Shown: positions 38,809-57,573, numbered from the stretch's first letter. The stretch: DNA of 64,000 nt from Notospermus geniculatus (GCA_002633025.1 NMRB01000002.1:251139-315138), one strand, 5' to 3'. The notes: generated by a model not told the origin, from the letters alone. A program made the numbers and translations.

Positions 38809-39285
38809 CACAACATGCAGTCATGCAGAAACTGCCACATCATACAAAAAATTGATACATGGTATGCGACATAATTACAACAATCAAAACAGAGCTGCCT
38901 ATAGCATCATTGAAGGTACAGTCCAGTACATACTGGACAGTGGTGTCCCTCAAAATGAGAAGTTTCCAAAATTAAGACAACGAATTCTAGTGAATTTGGA
39001 GTATATCTGTCATCAGCAGGGCAAGCTTCAAGCAAAGTTCAAACAATGTTGCTGGTAAATTTTGCCAAATTATTCGGAAGAGCACACATGCAGAACTAAT
39101 AGGCCTAAGTCCCCCACAAAGTGTTGGGTGTTAACTGAACCTGGTTATAATACTGCAGCGGTTTTTTACTGTGCACTGGCTTCAGGTTATTCTTGAACAT
39201 GGAGATATGGTTCCAATATGTTTAGCCCCAGTGATTTCAGATCAAAGACAAAGAAATGGCAAACGAGTCTAAATAACCACAATTA

Positions 39286-39407
39286 AGGGCCGTATTCTAG
39301 AAGCTTCCTTAAGTTTAAGGTTTACCTTTAGCTATTGTTTGCAGGGAAGAATACAAGCGAGATTAAAGTGGACCTTTGAGCTAAGGAGGCTTCTAGAATA
39401 TGGACCT
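39286..39407. repeat. Fold-back element, GGGCCGTATTCTAGAA variant
   Basis: GGGCCGTATTCTAGAAGC at the left pairs with GCTTCTAGAATATGGACC at the right. Inner CTTAAG and AGGT blocks also pair. It lies in the predicted gene A 3' UTR. Confidence 0.7.
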
Positions 39408-39762
39408 ATATCTAGTTAGTGCCCTAGCCTAATGTCGATAAAACTACGAGTACTGTACTGAAAGGCCCAAAAACTTGCACAACATTACAAAATGACCTAA
39501 TTACCCCAAAATATGTACATGTAAATATTAAATACGGGTAGTTTAACCCAAAATTAATAAAAGAATAAAAAGTGAATACCGGTGCCATCTGGTGGACCAC
39601 AGGCAAAGAGAGGATATAAAGTCATTGGAACAGTTTTATAATAATACAATTCGAAAACTAAATTACTAAAACTACCGTAAATAATATGGTTCAATGAAAG
39701 TAAAGGAAACTTGTATTTCACTTGTGTACAGAATAGATGTGTTTCTGTGGGGATTCCAAAAT

Positions 39763-42553
39763 TTAACGCCTTTTCTTCAGGTCTTTGCTGTCGAAATCCA
39801 CGATACTTGAGCGACGAAGTCCAAGAATGCTGTTAAGCATACATAATACCATTGCAACCATCATCGGCAAGATGTCCATGAATGTGAATGTGTGAAGGAA
39901 GATGTGCGTACCCACAAACAAAGCCTGAATCACCATAAGCTGAAAGGGTGAGAACATGTCCATGTACATTCTGTTTAGATAAAGATGTAGCTTTCATCAA
40001 ATACCTGGATGATGAAGAGATTACATCTCACTTAACAACTGCTGTGGATAATCCATAGCAAGAGAGAGTGCTGATGGGAAATCCCCCACATATCGTTATG
40101 GCACCTCAAACATCACTGACACTGCATAGGCCAATGCTTAAAAATATCTTCCATTACACTTGCATAATAACCGAACTTCCATATTGGCAAGGAGGGCAAA
40201 GGGTTAAGGCTGGCCATCGAGGAGTGTTTCATAACTCACCAACATATTTGCCTGGAAAACTTTGCCCTGGTCCTCTTTGCTGGTGAAGTCCATAGAGTTT
40301 GATATGAATGAACTGTGTGCTAAGGAAAAAGCTCCACACAGCTGTATATTTAGCTTCATGGTTGAATCAAAGGGGATATCAGCATTCTTGAAAGGGTGAG
40401 AACATGTCCATGTACATTCTGTTTAGATAAAGATGTAGCTTTCATCAAATACCTGGATGATGAAGAGATTACATCTCACTGAACAACTGCTGTGGATAAT
40501 CCATAGCAAGAGAGAGTGCTGATGGGAAATCCCCCACATATCGTTATGGCACCTCAAACATCACTGACACTGCATAGGCCATGCTTAAAAATATCTTCCA
40601 TTACACTTGCATAATAACCGAACTTCCATATTGGCAAGGAGGGCAAAGGCTGGCCATCGAGGAGTGTTTCATAACTCACCAACATATTTGCCTGGAAAAC
40701 TTTGCCCTGGTCCTCTTTGCTGGTGAAGTCCATAGAGTTCGATATGAATGAACTGTGTGCTAAGGAAAAAGCTCCACACAGCTGTATATTTAGCTTCATG
40801 GTTGAATCAAAGGGGATATCAGCATTCTGAAAAGGAGGAGACAGCATGTACTGTACATGTCCTGGTTAGGGGACACAACTAGTACAAATGATGCATTATA
40901 AAGAAGTGGGCGCATTCTCTCTGAATCTGCCTCTGTATGCAACTGCTCTTATCGATAAATCCATTGGAAATTACCCACCTTTATATACATGCCTAGACAT
41001 GATTCAGGAGCCAATATTGATATCAAAGATGAAACAAACATCAGGTAATACAGTGTCGACTGATGAACATTCAGCTGGCGGTCATAGTGGGCTGGTACAC
41101 TGGGCTTCACTGATGGACTCCGAAGGTAATGAATGATGATTACCACCAACCATAGAAAAAGAATGGAATAAAGCAACCACATTTCCTGGAAGGATGAAGA
41201 GAATATTGTGTCATTAACAACACTAGCAGCAATCAAAATATATGATGCACTTAAACTGACAACACATTCACATACTAAATTAATTTGTTTGTCACATGTG
41301 GGAAGGAAACTCACCGGTCCGCCAAGCAAAGCTTTGAAGACAACTTCACCTTTGCCAGGTTTTCCTCCCTTCAGCTGCATGTGCCCCAATCCAATAACAA
41401 CGATCTCTGAGGCAAAACACTAAGTGGAAAAAGGTACCATTACAAATTGTACCATGCACATATACATGAATTATATAACACCAATTATCACATGTATCAA
41501 CACGATATCTAACATGGCCAGTGTAATAAATGTGTCTGTAAGAATGACAACTTGAAGATGACTCTTCCTTCTCTTGAAGAGGACACCATGTCTAAAAACT
41601 AAACTTCCATTCAATTTATAACTCGAGCAATCAATGGCATGAATGGACTAAACAGGACCTGTCAATCAAAACAGAGCATTCTCCAGTGGAGATGCAAAAC
41701 CTTTCCAGGCCTACTTCAATCCAGAGTGATGATGCTGCCTTTCAATCCATACGGTGGGACACAGACCTAGCAGATCCATCCACATGAAGCAAAAACTAAG
41801 ATCCTTTTACACCTTATTTCGATAAGAAAAAGTTCCAGGTGATATTAAACCTACCTGTGCCAGTAAGGACAACAGGGCTTTTGAAGCTCTTTCATCAGAA
41901 GTATTTCTGAACATCAAGAAAGCCAGACCTGTAGCAAACACCACCAGTCCGAGGAACTGGGAAACCAACAGGTGCCAATGTGTGGGTGTTCCAACAGCCT
42001 GAAATTCAAAATATAGCCTACAAAAAAAGTTACGTATCACTTTGCCACACTCATGGAGTTACCTTGAGCCCCGCCTTGAGCTCCTTCAACAAAACATGCT
42101 TGAATGAAATCGAACACGTTACCACAGGCTATCTCAGTTGGGTACTTTTCAGAGTTTAGCACAAAGCAGGTCTACTGCAGACAACCGGTTGGCAAGTAAG
42201 TACCAGCATCATGGTACCGGTAGCCTTGGGGGAGCCGCCTTGGGGACATGATTGACAGCCTACAGGCCGGTAGGTTATGTTGGTTACAGGAAGTAGGCCT
42301 AGGTAGCCTAACCACTACAGAACCCTAAAACAGCTCATCAGACCTTGGAAGATTTAATTCATCCAAGATCAGACCATCAGACTCTGAAACCTACATGCAT
42401 TTCTAGCAACATCTTTGGGAACAGCATCCAAATAATGCCACAAAACATCAACAAGGCAAAGTTCATCAAGATGAAGATTTTTCGGTCCAAAACTGCGGAT
42501 GCAAGCAGGGCCAAAATCATTGCAGTGAACTGTGCAATTTCTAGGGGCTCCAT
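39763..42553 (-). CDS. Multi-pass membrane protein of unknown family (gene A)
   Basis: The exons are 42553-42395, 41998-41855, 41404-41315, 41185-40979, 40826-40680 and 39939-39763. All introns are phase 0, and the chain gives 307 aa plus a stop. Hydrophobic segments are at about residues 8-28 and 32-48 (FALLMFCGIIWMLFP), 62-82 (LVSQFLGLVVFATGLAFLMF), 136-152 (LYSILFLWLVVIIIHYL), 176-192 (YYLMFVSSLISILAP), 213-232 and 250-300. It ends in a basic tail, DLKKRR. The region around WHLLVSQFLGLVVF and the exon-5 segment LNIQLCGAFSLAHS look like repeats of one small helical-bundle unit. I do not recognise the family. The paralogue at 61.9-63.7 kb has the same exon sizes at the 3' end (147 nt for exon 5), so the gene is real. 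Exon 5 is present twice, at 40826-40680 and about 40387-40241. Confidence 0.8.
39941..40836. repeat. Tandem duplication of about 450 bp containing gene A exon 5
   Basis: The units are about 39941-40388 and 40389-40836 and are nearly identical. Small differences include AATGC against ATGC near 40135/40580 and an extra GGTTAAGG. The junction lies in the exon-5 acceptor, so the distal copy of the exon uses a hybrid acceptor reading CCCTTTCAAG. Inclusion of both copies would keep the frame and add 49 residues. Confidence 0.9.
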
Positions 42554-43109
42554 TATGACCAGAATTCTCTAAATTTGAACTGAAGAACAGAAATGAATTT
42601 GGCGGTTTTGGACTCTTTCGCTTGCACAATACGCAACAATGTATACGTTTAGTACACTGTAGATATGATATTGCACAGGGGAGAGATATCACATGGAATT
42701 TCCCGATTCATACCGAACTGTTCCGAGGACGTGATGTTCGGCTCGGGGCTTTCAAGAGCGGGAAATCGCCTCTGCGGGGGGCCAAAACGCCGCAATTTGG
42801 AGGATTTCGTTTGGGTGTGTCTCCAGCAGTTGCTGGTGGGTCTACAGTAATGTGGTGTTTCTTCACTCACAAAGACTACGATTGGCACACCAAATAGGCC
42901 TAGCCTCACTACCGCAACACACTTGGGATCCGCCCAGGATTGACATGCAACTACCGAGTCTTCGGCGGGAAGTCAATACCATTGAGCAGTTTTCACCCCC
43001 GTTTTCACCAGTGGTAAAACTTTCGAGGGAACCATCAACATTTTATCGTGTAGGCCTACTATCAAAAAGTATAAAGAAACATCCCTTTTGGTAGGCCTAG
43101 TACGTTGTA

Positions 43110-43368
43110 CATGGTTGAGTACCTTCGGGGTACCCGGTACTCGTTTTGTCCGTGAGATGAGTAGAAAGGTACTCATATTGAGTAGAAAGGTACTTATAGC
43201 GAGTAGAAAGATACTCATAGCGAGTAGCAAGGAACTCCAAATGCAGCTCCTTGGCCCGATGAGTACCCAATTAGTACCCAATTAGTACCTTTCTACTCAT
43301 CTCACGGACAAAATGACTGATCAGTAGCCCAAAGTACTCAACATGAGCCGAAATTTTTTTTCAGTGTA
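43110..43368. repeat. Fold-back insertion present only in the first block
   Basis: The terminal arms TTTTGTCCGTGAGATGAGTA and TACTCATCTCACGGACAAAA enclose short tandem GAGTAGAAAGGTACT-like subrepeats. The second block at 53899-53910 shows the empty site, reading GTTGTATAAAAAATAG. TGTA at both ends is a possible target duplication. Confidence 0.85.
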
Positions 43369-45793
43369 TAAAAAGTAGCCCGGCCTGGGCCCACACCTCA
43401 TATCAGTGGACTGATCTCATTCAATTCGTTCTCTTACAAGATGTTGCCGCGGCAGTGCATTGAGAGTGAACCAGGTGATTTCATCAAATAAAATAGTGAA
43501 TGATGTTCTGTCTCTGAAGTTTGGCCTTACACAGCTGCACATTTGAAGCAATGGATGTAAGAACGGAATGCTGCTCTGTCCCTCCATGGGCAATTACATT
43601 ACTCTATTTTTTAGAACAATAGGAAAGTAATGCAAAAGGTATTTGTAAACGACATATAATGATGTTGGCATTAATTCCTCACATACTTCTTCAAGATTGC
43701 TCCCACTTTGAGGTCAGAAGTCGCGTCCGGCAGGATGCCATCCGAGGCTCTCGACTCGACTGCCATCTCTACGCCTCGCTGAAAACTGGCGTATGGTGGG
43801 ATCGCGCGCTTCTTGACAGGTTGGTCAGACTCATTCGTGAACTAAATAAAGCAAGGTAGGCTAATCTAAAAGGATGAAATCATGCTGGGATGGCTTATAT
43901 TCACTGTGGTACATCGACAGTACTGGTTCTCTGTATTTACACGATGATGGAATTAGCGTTATTACGGCATTGGCAGACTGACCAGGTCAGTTCGCCACTG
44001 TAGCCGAAGGAAGGAGTGGTGCTGAAAGATTCGCCTCCCTGATATTCTGTGTCTAGGAGTTCGTTAGGTGCTTGAGGAATATTCCAGACATCTCTCTTGG
44101 ATTAAATTCTTTGCTAAAAGATCGATAAGAAAAAGATGCAAGGCCATGTCAAATGTCATGATGGAAATACCCGCAGTCATTATTCCAAGGTAAGTTAAAC
44201 GCCATGAACGTACTGCATGCTGTCCTCAGCGACATGTCAGCCAGAGATCATGGCCAGAGATTTTCCCTATGGCCTTATGACATGAACCCCCCTGGTCGAT
44301 CAGCCCTCACAGGACCCTTTCTAAGGATTGCATGGGATAAAACTGCGCACTTCAGGGCATGAGAGATTTCTTGGTGACCGACAACCGTTGTTCTCATGAT
44401 GACAGGCCTACCGTTTCTGCGGCCACCCGCCTGACTCAATGCAGTGCGCTGCGAATGCCGTGGGCAGATCGCAACAAATTCCTGAAATTTCATACAATTT
44501 TGTCACCAGCTCTCGAAAAATGGGCGGGGCAGGCACGATGTGATCAGTGTTATTCATAATCCTGTTGTCAACTCCAACTGTAGTGTTGGCAGTCTTGTCA
44601 TTTATATGTACGGTTATTGACGTTAAAAAACGCGATGAACGAAAAACAAAACGCTGTCCCACTGATCTCGGCTCGCTCTTGAAGTAAGAAAATAAACAAA
44701 AAGATGCCAATACACTTCAATGACGATTGTATAAGTTAGGCCTAACCGTTTGTTATCGGATCTATAAAACACTTGAACAGATTTTTCACATTTCAATTCG
44801 AAGATATCTCCTTGGATCAATTCTGATAAACTGTTGACGAAAGCAGATGACATGAACCATGACCTGGCATGCTGATGACGGCTTGACGTACCATGAACAC
44901 ATTCTTATGGACATACACTTTTATTTATCGCTTTTGTTCCGTAAAATATTTGGAAATGTGAGTTATTTCTCAAACTGAATGAGATCCTAACTGTGCCCCA
45001 GTTATCACAGTTTACATGAATAGAGACACTCAGATGTGCTTTTGTCGTAAATGGGTTGGTCTTGCGTGATTTGACCCACCACATACCTCTGGGCCTAGTA
45101 ATATTGTAATTCTCATGGCGCAAGGAAATTTCATTGGCAGTTTGGAATTCTTTCGAGAGAGAGTCCTCCATTTATGTTCTACTTGAGCCATATATATCTA
45201 AGCCTATATAGGCATAGCTATAAAGAACTAGGAATAAATTGATTGACACACATGGATATCATGAATTTGAGGTAAGTGTAAGTTCTATATAATTTCTCTA
45301 GTGAAACAATACCAGTAGATTTGTCAAACATGCCGCTTTCAATATTTGACCACTTAGTGCAGACCTCCCACCCAAACATATAAAACCATGGACGCTCCAT
45401 GTGGTTACTGGTGATGAGGCCTATACTTCACACTCTTCCCATTGATAATCTGCTGCACAGATGTGCTTGTAACACTGGCATAACATGTTATTGCGCCGGT
45501 AACCAGGCAATTCAAATAATCACACCCACGGCAGTCAAGCAGAATACTCAATAATATCGTAGAGAATGGAGCAGCATACAAAATCACCTGGATGAGTCGA
45601 GGCAGCCTCCAGTAATATCCCCCAGTATCACATAGACGTCATGCAGACGCGACAGCAACGTTCGAAACCCGTGCACCGGTGATACAAGTCAGAGATGCAC
45701 TGCACTGCGCTCCAAAAGCTTCTGTGGCTAGGCTGGTCCACCCACTTTGTTTTATATATGTTTTATTATGGTTATTGCGGTAGGGCTGAACTA

Positions 45794-45820
45794 CAGCAGC
45801 AGCAGCAGCAGCAGCAGCAT
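45794..45820. repeat. CAG microsatellite, longer allele
   Basis: About eight or nine uninterrupted CAG units. The matching site in the second block (about 56354-56371) has a shorter run interrupted by CAT. Confidence 0.85.
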
Positions 45821-47118
45821 CTTTTTCACACCACCTGGCCACAAATATACATCACGATACCATAAAGTAATCAATTTGCGGAAACAACGCATAAAATGAG
45901 GTTTCGTTAGTGGGAGGGGTCACAGGTATGGGTACACCGATCTTCTGGGCACAGCACATAAAACATTCCCTCGTTGCATTATTCACGTTTCGGCACTACA
46001 TCCTACTGAAGAGAGAGACAACAACTCTTGTACAACACAATACCTGAAACCAATATTTGACATAGATTTGGGTAATCAAAAAGTATAGGTAGGCCTATAC
46101 GCAACTCGTTTTTTCTTCCGAAAAACCAGGTAACCTCCCAGTGACCTCGATTTTACGTTATTGACACGAAGCATGAAGAACCTTTCTGAGTGCCATGACG
46201 AATTTGAACAGAATGTTAAGCCGGAGGTATTTCATCAACTTCTTTCGAAGCAAGCAGAAAATGCCCACAAATCCTATACCACGGTCCGGCCCATGATGAA
46301 GAGCGACTAAACCCAGCAGATTGGTTGTCATGGCATTCGCTTTTTTCGGGGGACTGTGATCAGAATAATCAATTTTGGGATCTGCGATTATTGTGAAATT
46401 GACGCCAGGCTGTACGATTGCCCGTTATCCGCCGGAATGTCATTCGTCGACGAAGCACAAATGCTCCCCTGCATAGTGGCGGGGAGGACGTCCATGCATG
46501 ACTGACTCTTTGATATCCACGTTGTGCACTATAGTCCTCCATTCATTTAGGTATACCCGCGATAAGTACTGACATAGCCTACTCATGTCGGCTTCATTGT
46601 TTTAGTGCAATGATATTAAATGGGTCCATGCTATATCACGAACATGGCATCAGTGTCAATGATTATTGCGAATAACGCCAATTAATTCATTTACTCTGAC
46701 TCATGGCTGACATATATTTTAGGCCTTGATTTGACATCTGTCATAACAATTATTATCACCAAAAATGAGGTAGGAACTCTGAACAGGAATAGAGACATTC
46801 CATACCCACACGAATGATGATACAGTCTGCCCTGTTGTTTCTGTGATTATATCATAAACACTGTGATAATTACATCTTTAATATCACTGGGTTATGATTC
46901 ATTACCGCAAATGAACGTCCGCAAATTAGGAAATATCTCCCCGCAATGACAATAACCTTGGGAAGACCCATGATTGTCAGCAAGAATATACCGGAAGTAA
47001 CTCTTACATGGAAAATAAAAAAAAGAATGATGTGAAACAATGCGAATACCGTCTGATCAGAGATAGCAATCGTAAGAGGTTAATCTGTAACATTATTGGC
47101 TTATCTTGCACTCTGATG

Positions 47119-51911
<4,793 letters not shown>

Positions 51912-51964
51912 ATAGGTTCACACTATTATTTTGTTGAATGATTTTTCAGTGCCTGTTGGTGACC

Positions 51965-53350
51965 TGAATGATGATTACCACCAACCATAGAAAAAGAATG
52001 GAATAAAGCAACCACATTTCCTGGAAGGATGAAGAGAATATTGTGTCATTAACAACAGCAGCAATCAAAATATATGATGCACTTAAACTGACAACACATT
52101 CACGTACTAAATTAATTTGTTTGTCACATGTGGGAAGGAAACTCACCGGTCCGCCAAGCAAAGCTTTGAAGACAACTTCACCTTTGCCAGGTTTTCCTCC
52201 CTTCAGCTGCATGTGCCCCAATCCAATAACAACGATCTCTGAGGCAAAACACTATTAAAGTGGAAAAAGGTACCATTACAAATTGTACCATGCACATATA
52301 CATGAATTATATAACACCAATTATCACATGTATCAACATGATATCTAACATGGCCAGTGTAATAAATGTGTCTGTAAGAATGACAACTTGAAGATGACTC
52401 TTCCTTCTCTTGAAGAGGACACCATGTCTAAAAACTTCCATTCAATTTATAACTCGAGCAATCAATGGCATGAATGGACTAAACAGGACCTGTCAATCAA
52501 AACAGAGCATTCTCCAGTGGAGATGCAAAACCTTTCCAGGCCTACTTCAATCCAGAGTGATGATGCTGCCTTTCAATCTAGGCCTATACGGTGGGACACA
52601 GACCTAGCAGATCCATCCACATGAAGCAAAAACTAAGATCCTTTTAACACCTTATTTCGATAAGAAAAAGTTCCAGGTGATATATACCTACCTGTGCCAG
52701 TAAGGACAACAGGGCTTTTGAAGCTCTTTCATCAGAAGTATTTCTGAACATCAAGAAAGCCAGACCTGTAGCAAACACCACCAGTCCGAGGAACTGGGAA
52801 ACCAACAGGTGCCAATGTGTGGGTGTTCCAACAGCCTGAAATTCAAAATATAGCCTACAAAAAATGTTAGGTATCACTTTGCCACACTCATGGATGGAGT
52901 TACCTTGAGCCCCGCCTTGAGCTCCTTCAACAAAACATGCTTGAATGATATCGAACACGTTACCACAGGCTATCTCAGTTGGATACTTTTCAGAGTTTAG
53001 CACAAAGCAGGTCTACTGCAGACAACGGGTTGGCAAGTAGCCTTGGGGACATGATTGACAGCCTACAGACCGGTAGGTTATGTTGGTTACAGGAAGTAGG
53101 TAGCCTAACCACTACAGAACCCTAAAACAGCTCATCAGACCTTGGAAGATTTAATTCATCCAAGATCAGACCATCAGACTCTGAAACCTACATGCATTTC
53201 TAGCAACATCTTTGGGAACAGCATCCAAATAATGCCACAAAACATCAACAAGGCAAAGTTCATCAAGATGAAGATTTTTCGGTCCAAAACTGCGGATGCA
53301 AGCAGGGCCAAAATCATAGCAGTGAACTGTGCAATTTCTAGGGGCTCCAT
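51965..53350 (-). pseudogene. Truncated second copy of membrane gene A (exons 1-3 and part of 4)
   Basis: The exons are 53350-53192, 52835-52692, 52236-52147 and 52020-51965. The first three are intact with the same splice sites as gene A. Exon 4 stops after 19 codons (LWLVVIII), where the block junction falls. The frame then runs into the esterase 3' flank and stops within a few codons, though the junction also creates a potential donor, ATTCAG|GTCACC. Exons 5 and 6 are absent. If the blocks are alleles, this is not a pseudogene but the cut-off part of the other haplotype's gene A. Confidence 0.8.
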
Positions 53351-56300
53351 TATGACCAGAATTCTCTAAATTTGAACTGAAGAACAGAAATGAATTTGGC
53401 GGTTTTGGACTCTTTCGCTTGCACTATACGCAACAATGTATACGTTTAGTACACTGTAGATATGATATTGCACAGGGGAGAGATATCACATGGAATTTCC
53501 CGATTCATACCGAACTGTTCCGAGGACGTGATGTTCGGCTCGGGGCTTTCAAGGGCGGGAAATCGCCTCTGCGGGGGGCCAAAACGCCGCAATTTGGAGG
53601 ATTTCGTTTGGGTTTGTCTCCAGCAGTTGCTGGTGGGTCTACAGTAATGTGGTGTTTCTTCACTCACAAAGACCACGATTGGCACACCAAATAGGCCTAG
53701 CCTCACTACCGCAACACACTTGGGATCCGCCCAGGATTGACATGCAACTTCCGAGTCTTCAGCGGGAAGTCAATAGGCCTACCATTGAGCAGTTTTCACC
53801 AGTGGTAAAACTTTCGAGGGAATCATCAACATTTTATCGTGTAGGCCTACTATCAAAAAGTATAAAGAAACATCCCTTTTGGTAGGCATAGTACGTTGTA
53901 TAAAAAATAGCCCGGCCTGGGCCCACACCTCATATCAATTATCAGTGGACTGATCTCATTCAATTCGTTCTCTTACAAGATGTTGCCGCGGCAGTGCATT
54001 GAGAGTGAACCAGGTGATTTCATCAAATAGTGAATGATGTTCTGTCTCTGAAGTTTACTTATGTTGGCCTTTTACACAGCTGCACATTTGAAGCAATGGA
54101 TGTAAGAACGGAATGCTGCTCTGTCCCTCCATGGGCAATTACATTACTCTATTTTTTAGAACAATAGGAAAGTAATGCAAAAGGTATTTGTAAACGACAT
54201 ATAATGATGTTGGCATTAATTCCTCACATACTTCTTCAAGATTGCTCCCACTTTGAGGTCAGAAGTCGCGTCCGGCAGGATGCCATCCGAGGCTCTCGAC
54301 TCGACTGCCATCTCTACGCCTCGCTGAAAACTGGCGTATGGTGGGATCGCGCGCTTCTTGACAGGTTGGTCAGACTCATTCGTGAACTAAATAAAGCAAG
54401 GTAGGCTAATCTAAAAGGATGAAATCATGCTGGGATGGCTTATATTCACTGTGGTACATCGACAGTACTGGTTCTCTGTATTTACACGATGATGGAATTA
54501 GCGTTATTACGGCATTGGCAGACTGACCAGGTCAGTTCGCCACTGTAGCCGAAGGAAGGAGTGGTGCTGAAAGATTCGCCTCCCTGATATTCTGTGTCTA
54601 GGAGTTCGTTAGGTGCTTGAGGAATATTCCAGACATCTCTCTTGGATTAAATTCTTTGCTAAAAGATCGATAAGAAAAAGATGCAAGGCCATGTCAAATG
54701 TCATGATGGAAATACCCGCAGTCATTATTCCAAGGTAAGTTAAACGCCATGAACGTACTGCATGCTGTCCTCAGACATGTCAGCCAGAGATCATGGCCAG
54801 AGATTTGCCCTATGGCCTTATGACATGAACCCCCCTGGTCGATCAGCCCTCACAGGACCCTTTCTAAGGATTGGGATAAAACTGCGCACTTCAGGGCATA
54901 AGAGATTTCTTGGTGACCGACAACCGTTGTTCTCATGATGACAGGCCTACCGTTTCTGCGGCCACCCGCCTGACTCAATGCAGTGCGCTGCGAATGCCGT
55001 GGGCAGATCGCAACAAATTCCTGAAATTTCATACAATTTTGTCACCAGCTCTCGAAAAATGGGCGGGGCAGGCACGATGGGATCAGTGTTATTCATAATC
55101 CTGTTGTCAACTCCAACTGTAGTGTTGGCAGGCTTGTCATTTATATGTACGGTTATTGACGTTAAAAAACGCGATGAACGAAAAACAAAACGCTGTCCCA
55201 CTGATCTCGGCTCGCTGTTGAAGTAAGAAAATAAACAAAGAGATGCCAATACACTTCAATGACGATTGTATAAGTTAGGCCTAACCGTTTGTTATCGGAT
55301 CTATAAAACACTTGAACAGATTTTTCACATTTCAATTCGAAGATATCTCCTTGGATCAATTCTGATAAACTGTTGACGAAAGCAGATGACATGAACCATG
55401 ACCTGGCATGCTGATGACGGCTTGACGTACCATGAACACATTCTTATGGACATACACTTTTATTTATCGCTTTTGTTCCGTAAAATATTTGGAAATGTGA
55501 GTTATTTCTCAAACTGAATGAGATCCTAACTGTGCCCCAGTTATCACAGTTTACATGAATAGAGACACTCAGATGTGCTTTTGTCGTAAATGGGTTGGTC
55601 TTGCGTGATTTGACCCACCACATACCTCTGGGCCTAGTAATATTGTAATTCTCATGGCGCAAGGAAATTTCATTGGCAGTTTGGAATTCTTTCGTGAGAG
55701 AGTCCTCCATTTATGTTCTACTTGAGCCATATCTAAGCCTATACCATATAGGCATAGCTATAAAGAACTAGGAATAAATTGATTGACACACATGGATATC
55801 ATGAATTTGAGGTAAGTGTAAGTTCTATATACATTCTCTAGTGAAACAATACCAGTAGATTTGTCAAACATGCCGCTTTCAATATTTGACCACTTTCTAG
55901 TGCAGACCTCCCACCCAAACACCATGGACGCTCCATGTGGTTACTGGTGATGAGGCCTACTTCACACTTGGACCAATCGCCTGCTCCTCATCTCTTCCCA
56001 TTGATAATCTGCTGCACAGATGTGCTTGTAACACTGGCATAACATGTTATTGCGCCGGTAACCAGGCAATTCAAATAATCACACCCACGGCAGTCATGGC
56101 AGTCAAGCAGAATACTCATCGTAGAGAATGGAGCAGCATACAAAATCACCTGGATGAGTCGAGGCAGCCTCCGACAATCTACTCCCCAGTCTCACATAGA
56201 CGTCATGCAGACACAGCAACGTTCGAAACCCGTGCACCGGTGATACAAGTCAGAGATGCACTGCACTGCGCTCCAAAAGCTTCTGTGGCTAGGCTGGTCC

Positions 56301-57573
56301 ACCCACTTTGTTTTATAGATGTTTTATTATGGTTATTGCGGTCGGGCTGAACTACAGCAGCAGCAGCATCAGCATCTTTTTCACACCACCTGGCCACAAA
56401 TATACATCACGATACCATAAAGTAATCAATTTGCGGAAACAACGCATAAAATGAGGTTTCGTTAGTGGGAGGGGTCACAGGTATCAGGTACACCGTTCTT
56501 CTGGGCACAGCACATAAAACATTCCCTCGTTGCATTATTCACGTTTCGGCACTACATCTTACTGAAGAGAGAGACAACAACTCTTGTACAACACAATACC
56601 TGAAACCAATATTTGACATAGACTTGGGTAATCAAAAAGTAGGTAGGCCTATACGCAACTCGTTTTTTCTTCCGAAAAACCAGGTAACCTCCCAGTGACC
56701 TCGATTTTACGTTATTGACACGAAGCATGAAGAACCTTTCTGAGTGCCATGACGAATTTGAACAGAATGTTAAGCCGGAGGTATTTCATCAACTTCTTTC
56801 GAAGCAAGCAGAAAATGCCCACAAATCCTATACCACGGTCCGGCCCATGATGAAGAGCGACTAAACCCAGCAGATTGGTTGTCATGGCATTCGCTTTTTT
56901 CGGGGGACTGTGATCAGAATAATCAATTTTGGGATCTGCGATTATTGTGAAATTGACGCCAGGCTGTACGATTGCCCGTTATCCGCCGGAATGTCATTCG
57001 TCGACGAAGCACAAATGCTCCCCTGCATAGTGGCGGGGAGGACGTACATGCATGACTGACTCTTTGATATCCACGTTGTGCACTATAGTCCTCCATTCAT
57101 TTAGGTATACCCGCGATAAGTACTGACATGACTGACATAGCCTACTCATGTCGGCTTCATTGTTTTAGTGCAATGATATTAAATGGGTCCATGCTATATC
57201 ACGAACATGGCATCAGTGTCAATGATTATTGCGAATAACGCCAATTAATTCATTTACTCTGACTCATGGCTGACATATATTTTAGGCCTTGATTTGACAT
57301 ATCTGTCATAACAATTATTATCACCAAAAATGAGGTAGGAACTCTGAACAGGAATAGAGACATTCCATACCCACACGAATGATGATACAGTCTGCCCTGT
57401 TGTTTCTGTGATTATATCATAAACACTGTGATAATTACATCTTTAATATCACTGGGTTATGATTCAATACAGCAAATGAACGTCCGCGAATGTAGGAAAT
57501 ATCTCCCCGCAATGACAATAACCTTGGGAAGACCCGTGATTGTCAGCAAGAATATACCGGAAGTAACTCTTAC
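53351..57573. other. Non-coding stretch, second block
   Basis: It matches 42554-47007 with scattered small indels. Several of these are gains or losses of TAGGCCTA. No gene is recognised. Confidence 0.5.
56354..56371. repeat. CAG microsatellite, shorter interrupted allele
   Basis: Three or four CAG units, then CATCAGCATC. It corresponds to the longer array at 45794. Confidence 0.8.

Larger units (their letters stand above)
42554..47118. other. Non-coding stretch between gene A and the esterase-like gene (first block)
   Basis: This is a divergent intergenic region. ORFs of 60-100 codons occur at the same places in both blocks (for example 42622/53419 and 44905/55444), but their conservation only reflects the block duplication. 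It contains a fold-back insertion (43110) and a CAG repeat (45794). No gene is recognised. Confidence 0.5.

Noticed and set aside
42622-42909. Open frames of 86-91 codons on both strands, conserved at 53419-53706
   Set aside because: Both strands are open and similarity is explained by the block duplication; no splice context or family signature.
44905-45171. 88-codon minus-strand frame, repeated at 55444-55710
   Set aside because: Same reasoning: conserved only because the block is duplicated; no recognisable protein.
45794-45820. CAG run as a polyglutamine coding tract
   Set aside because: No supported exon surrounds it and the array is non-coding in both blocks.
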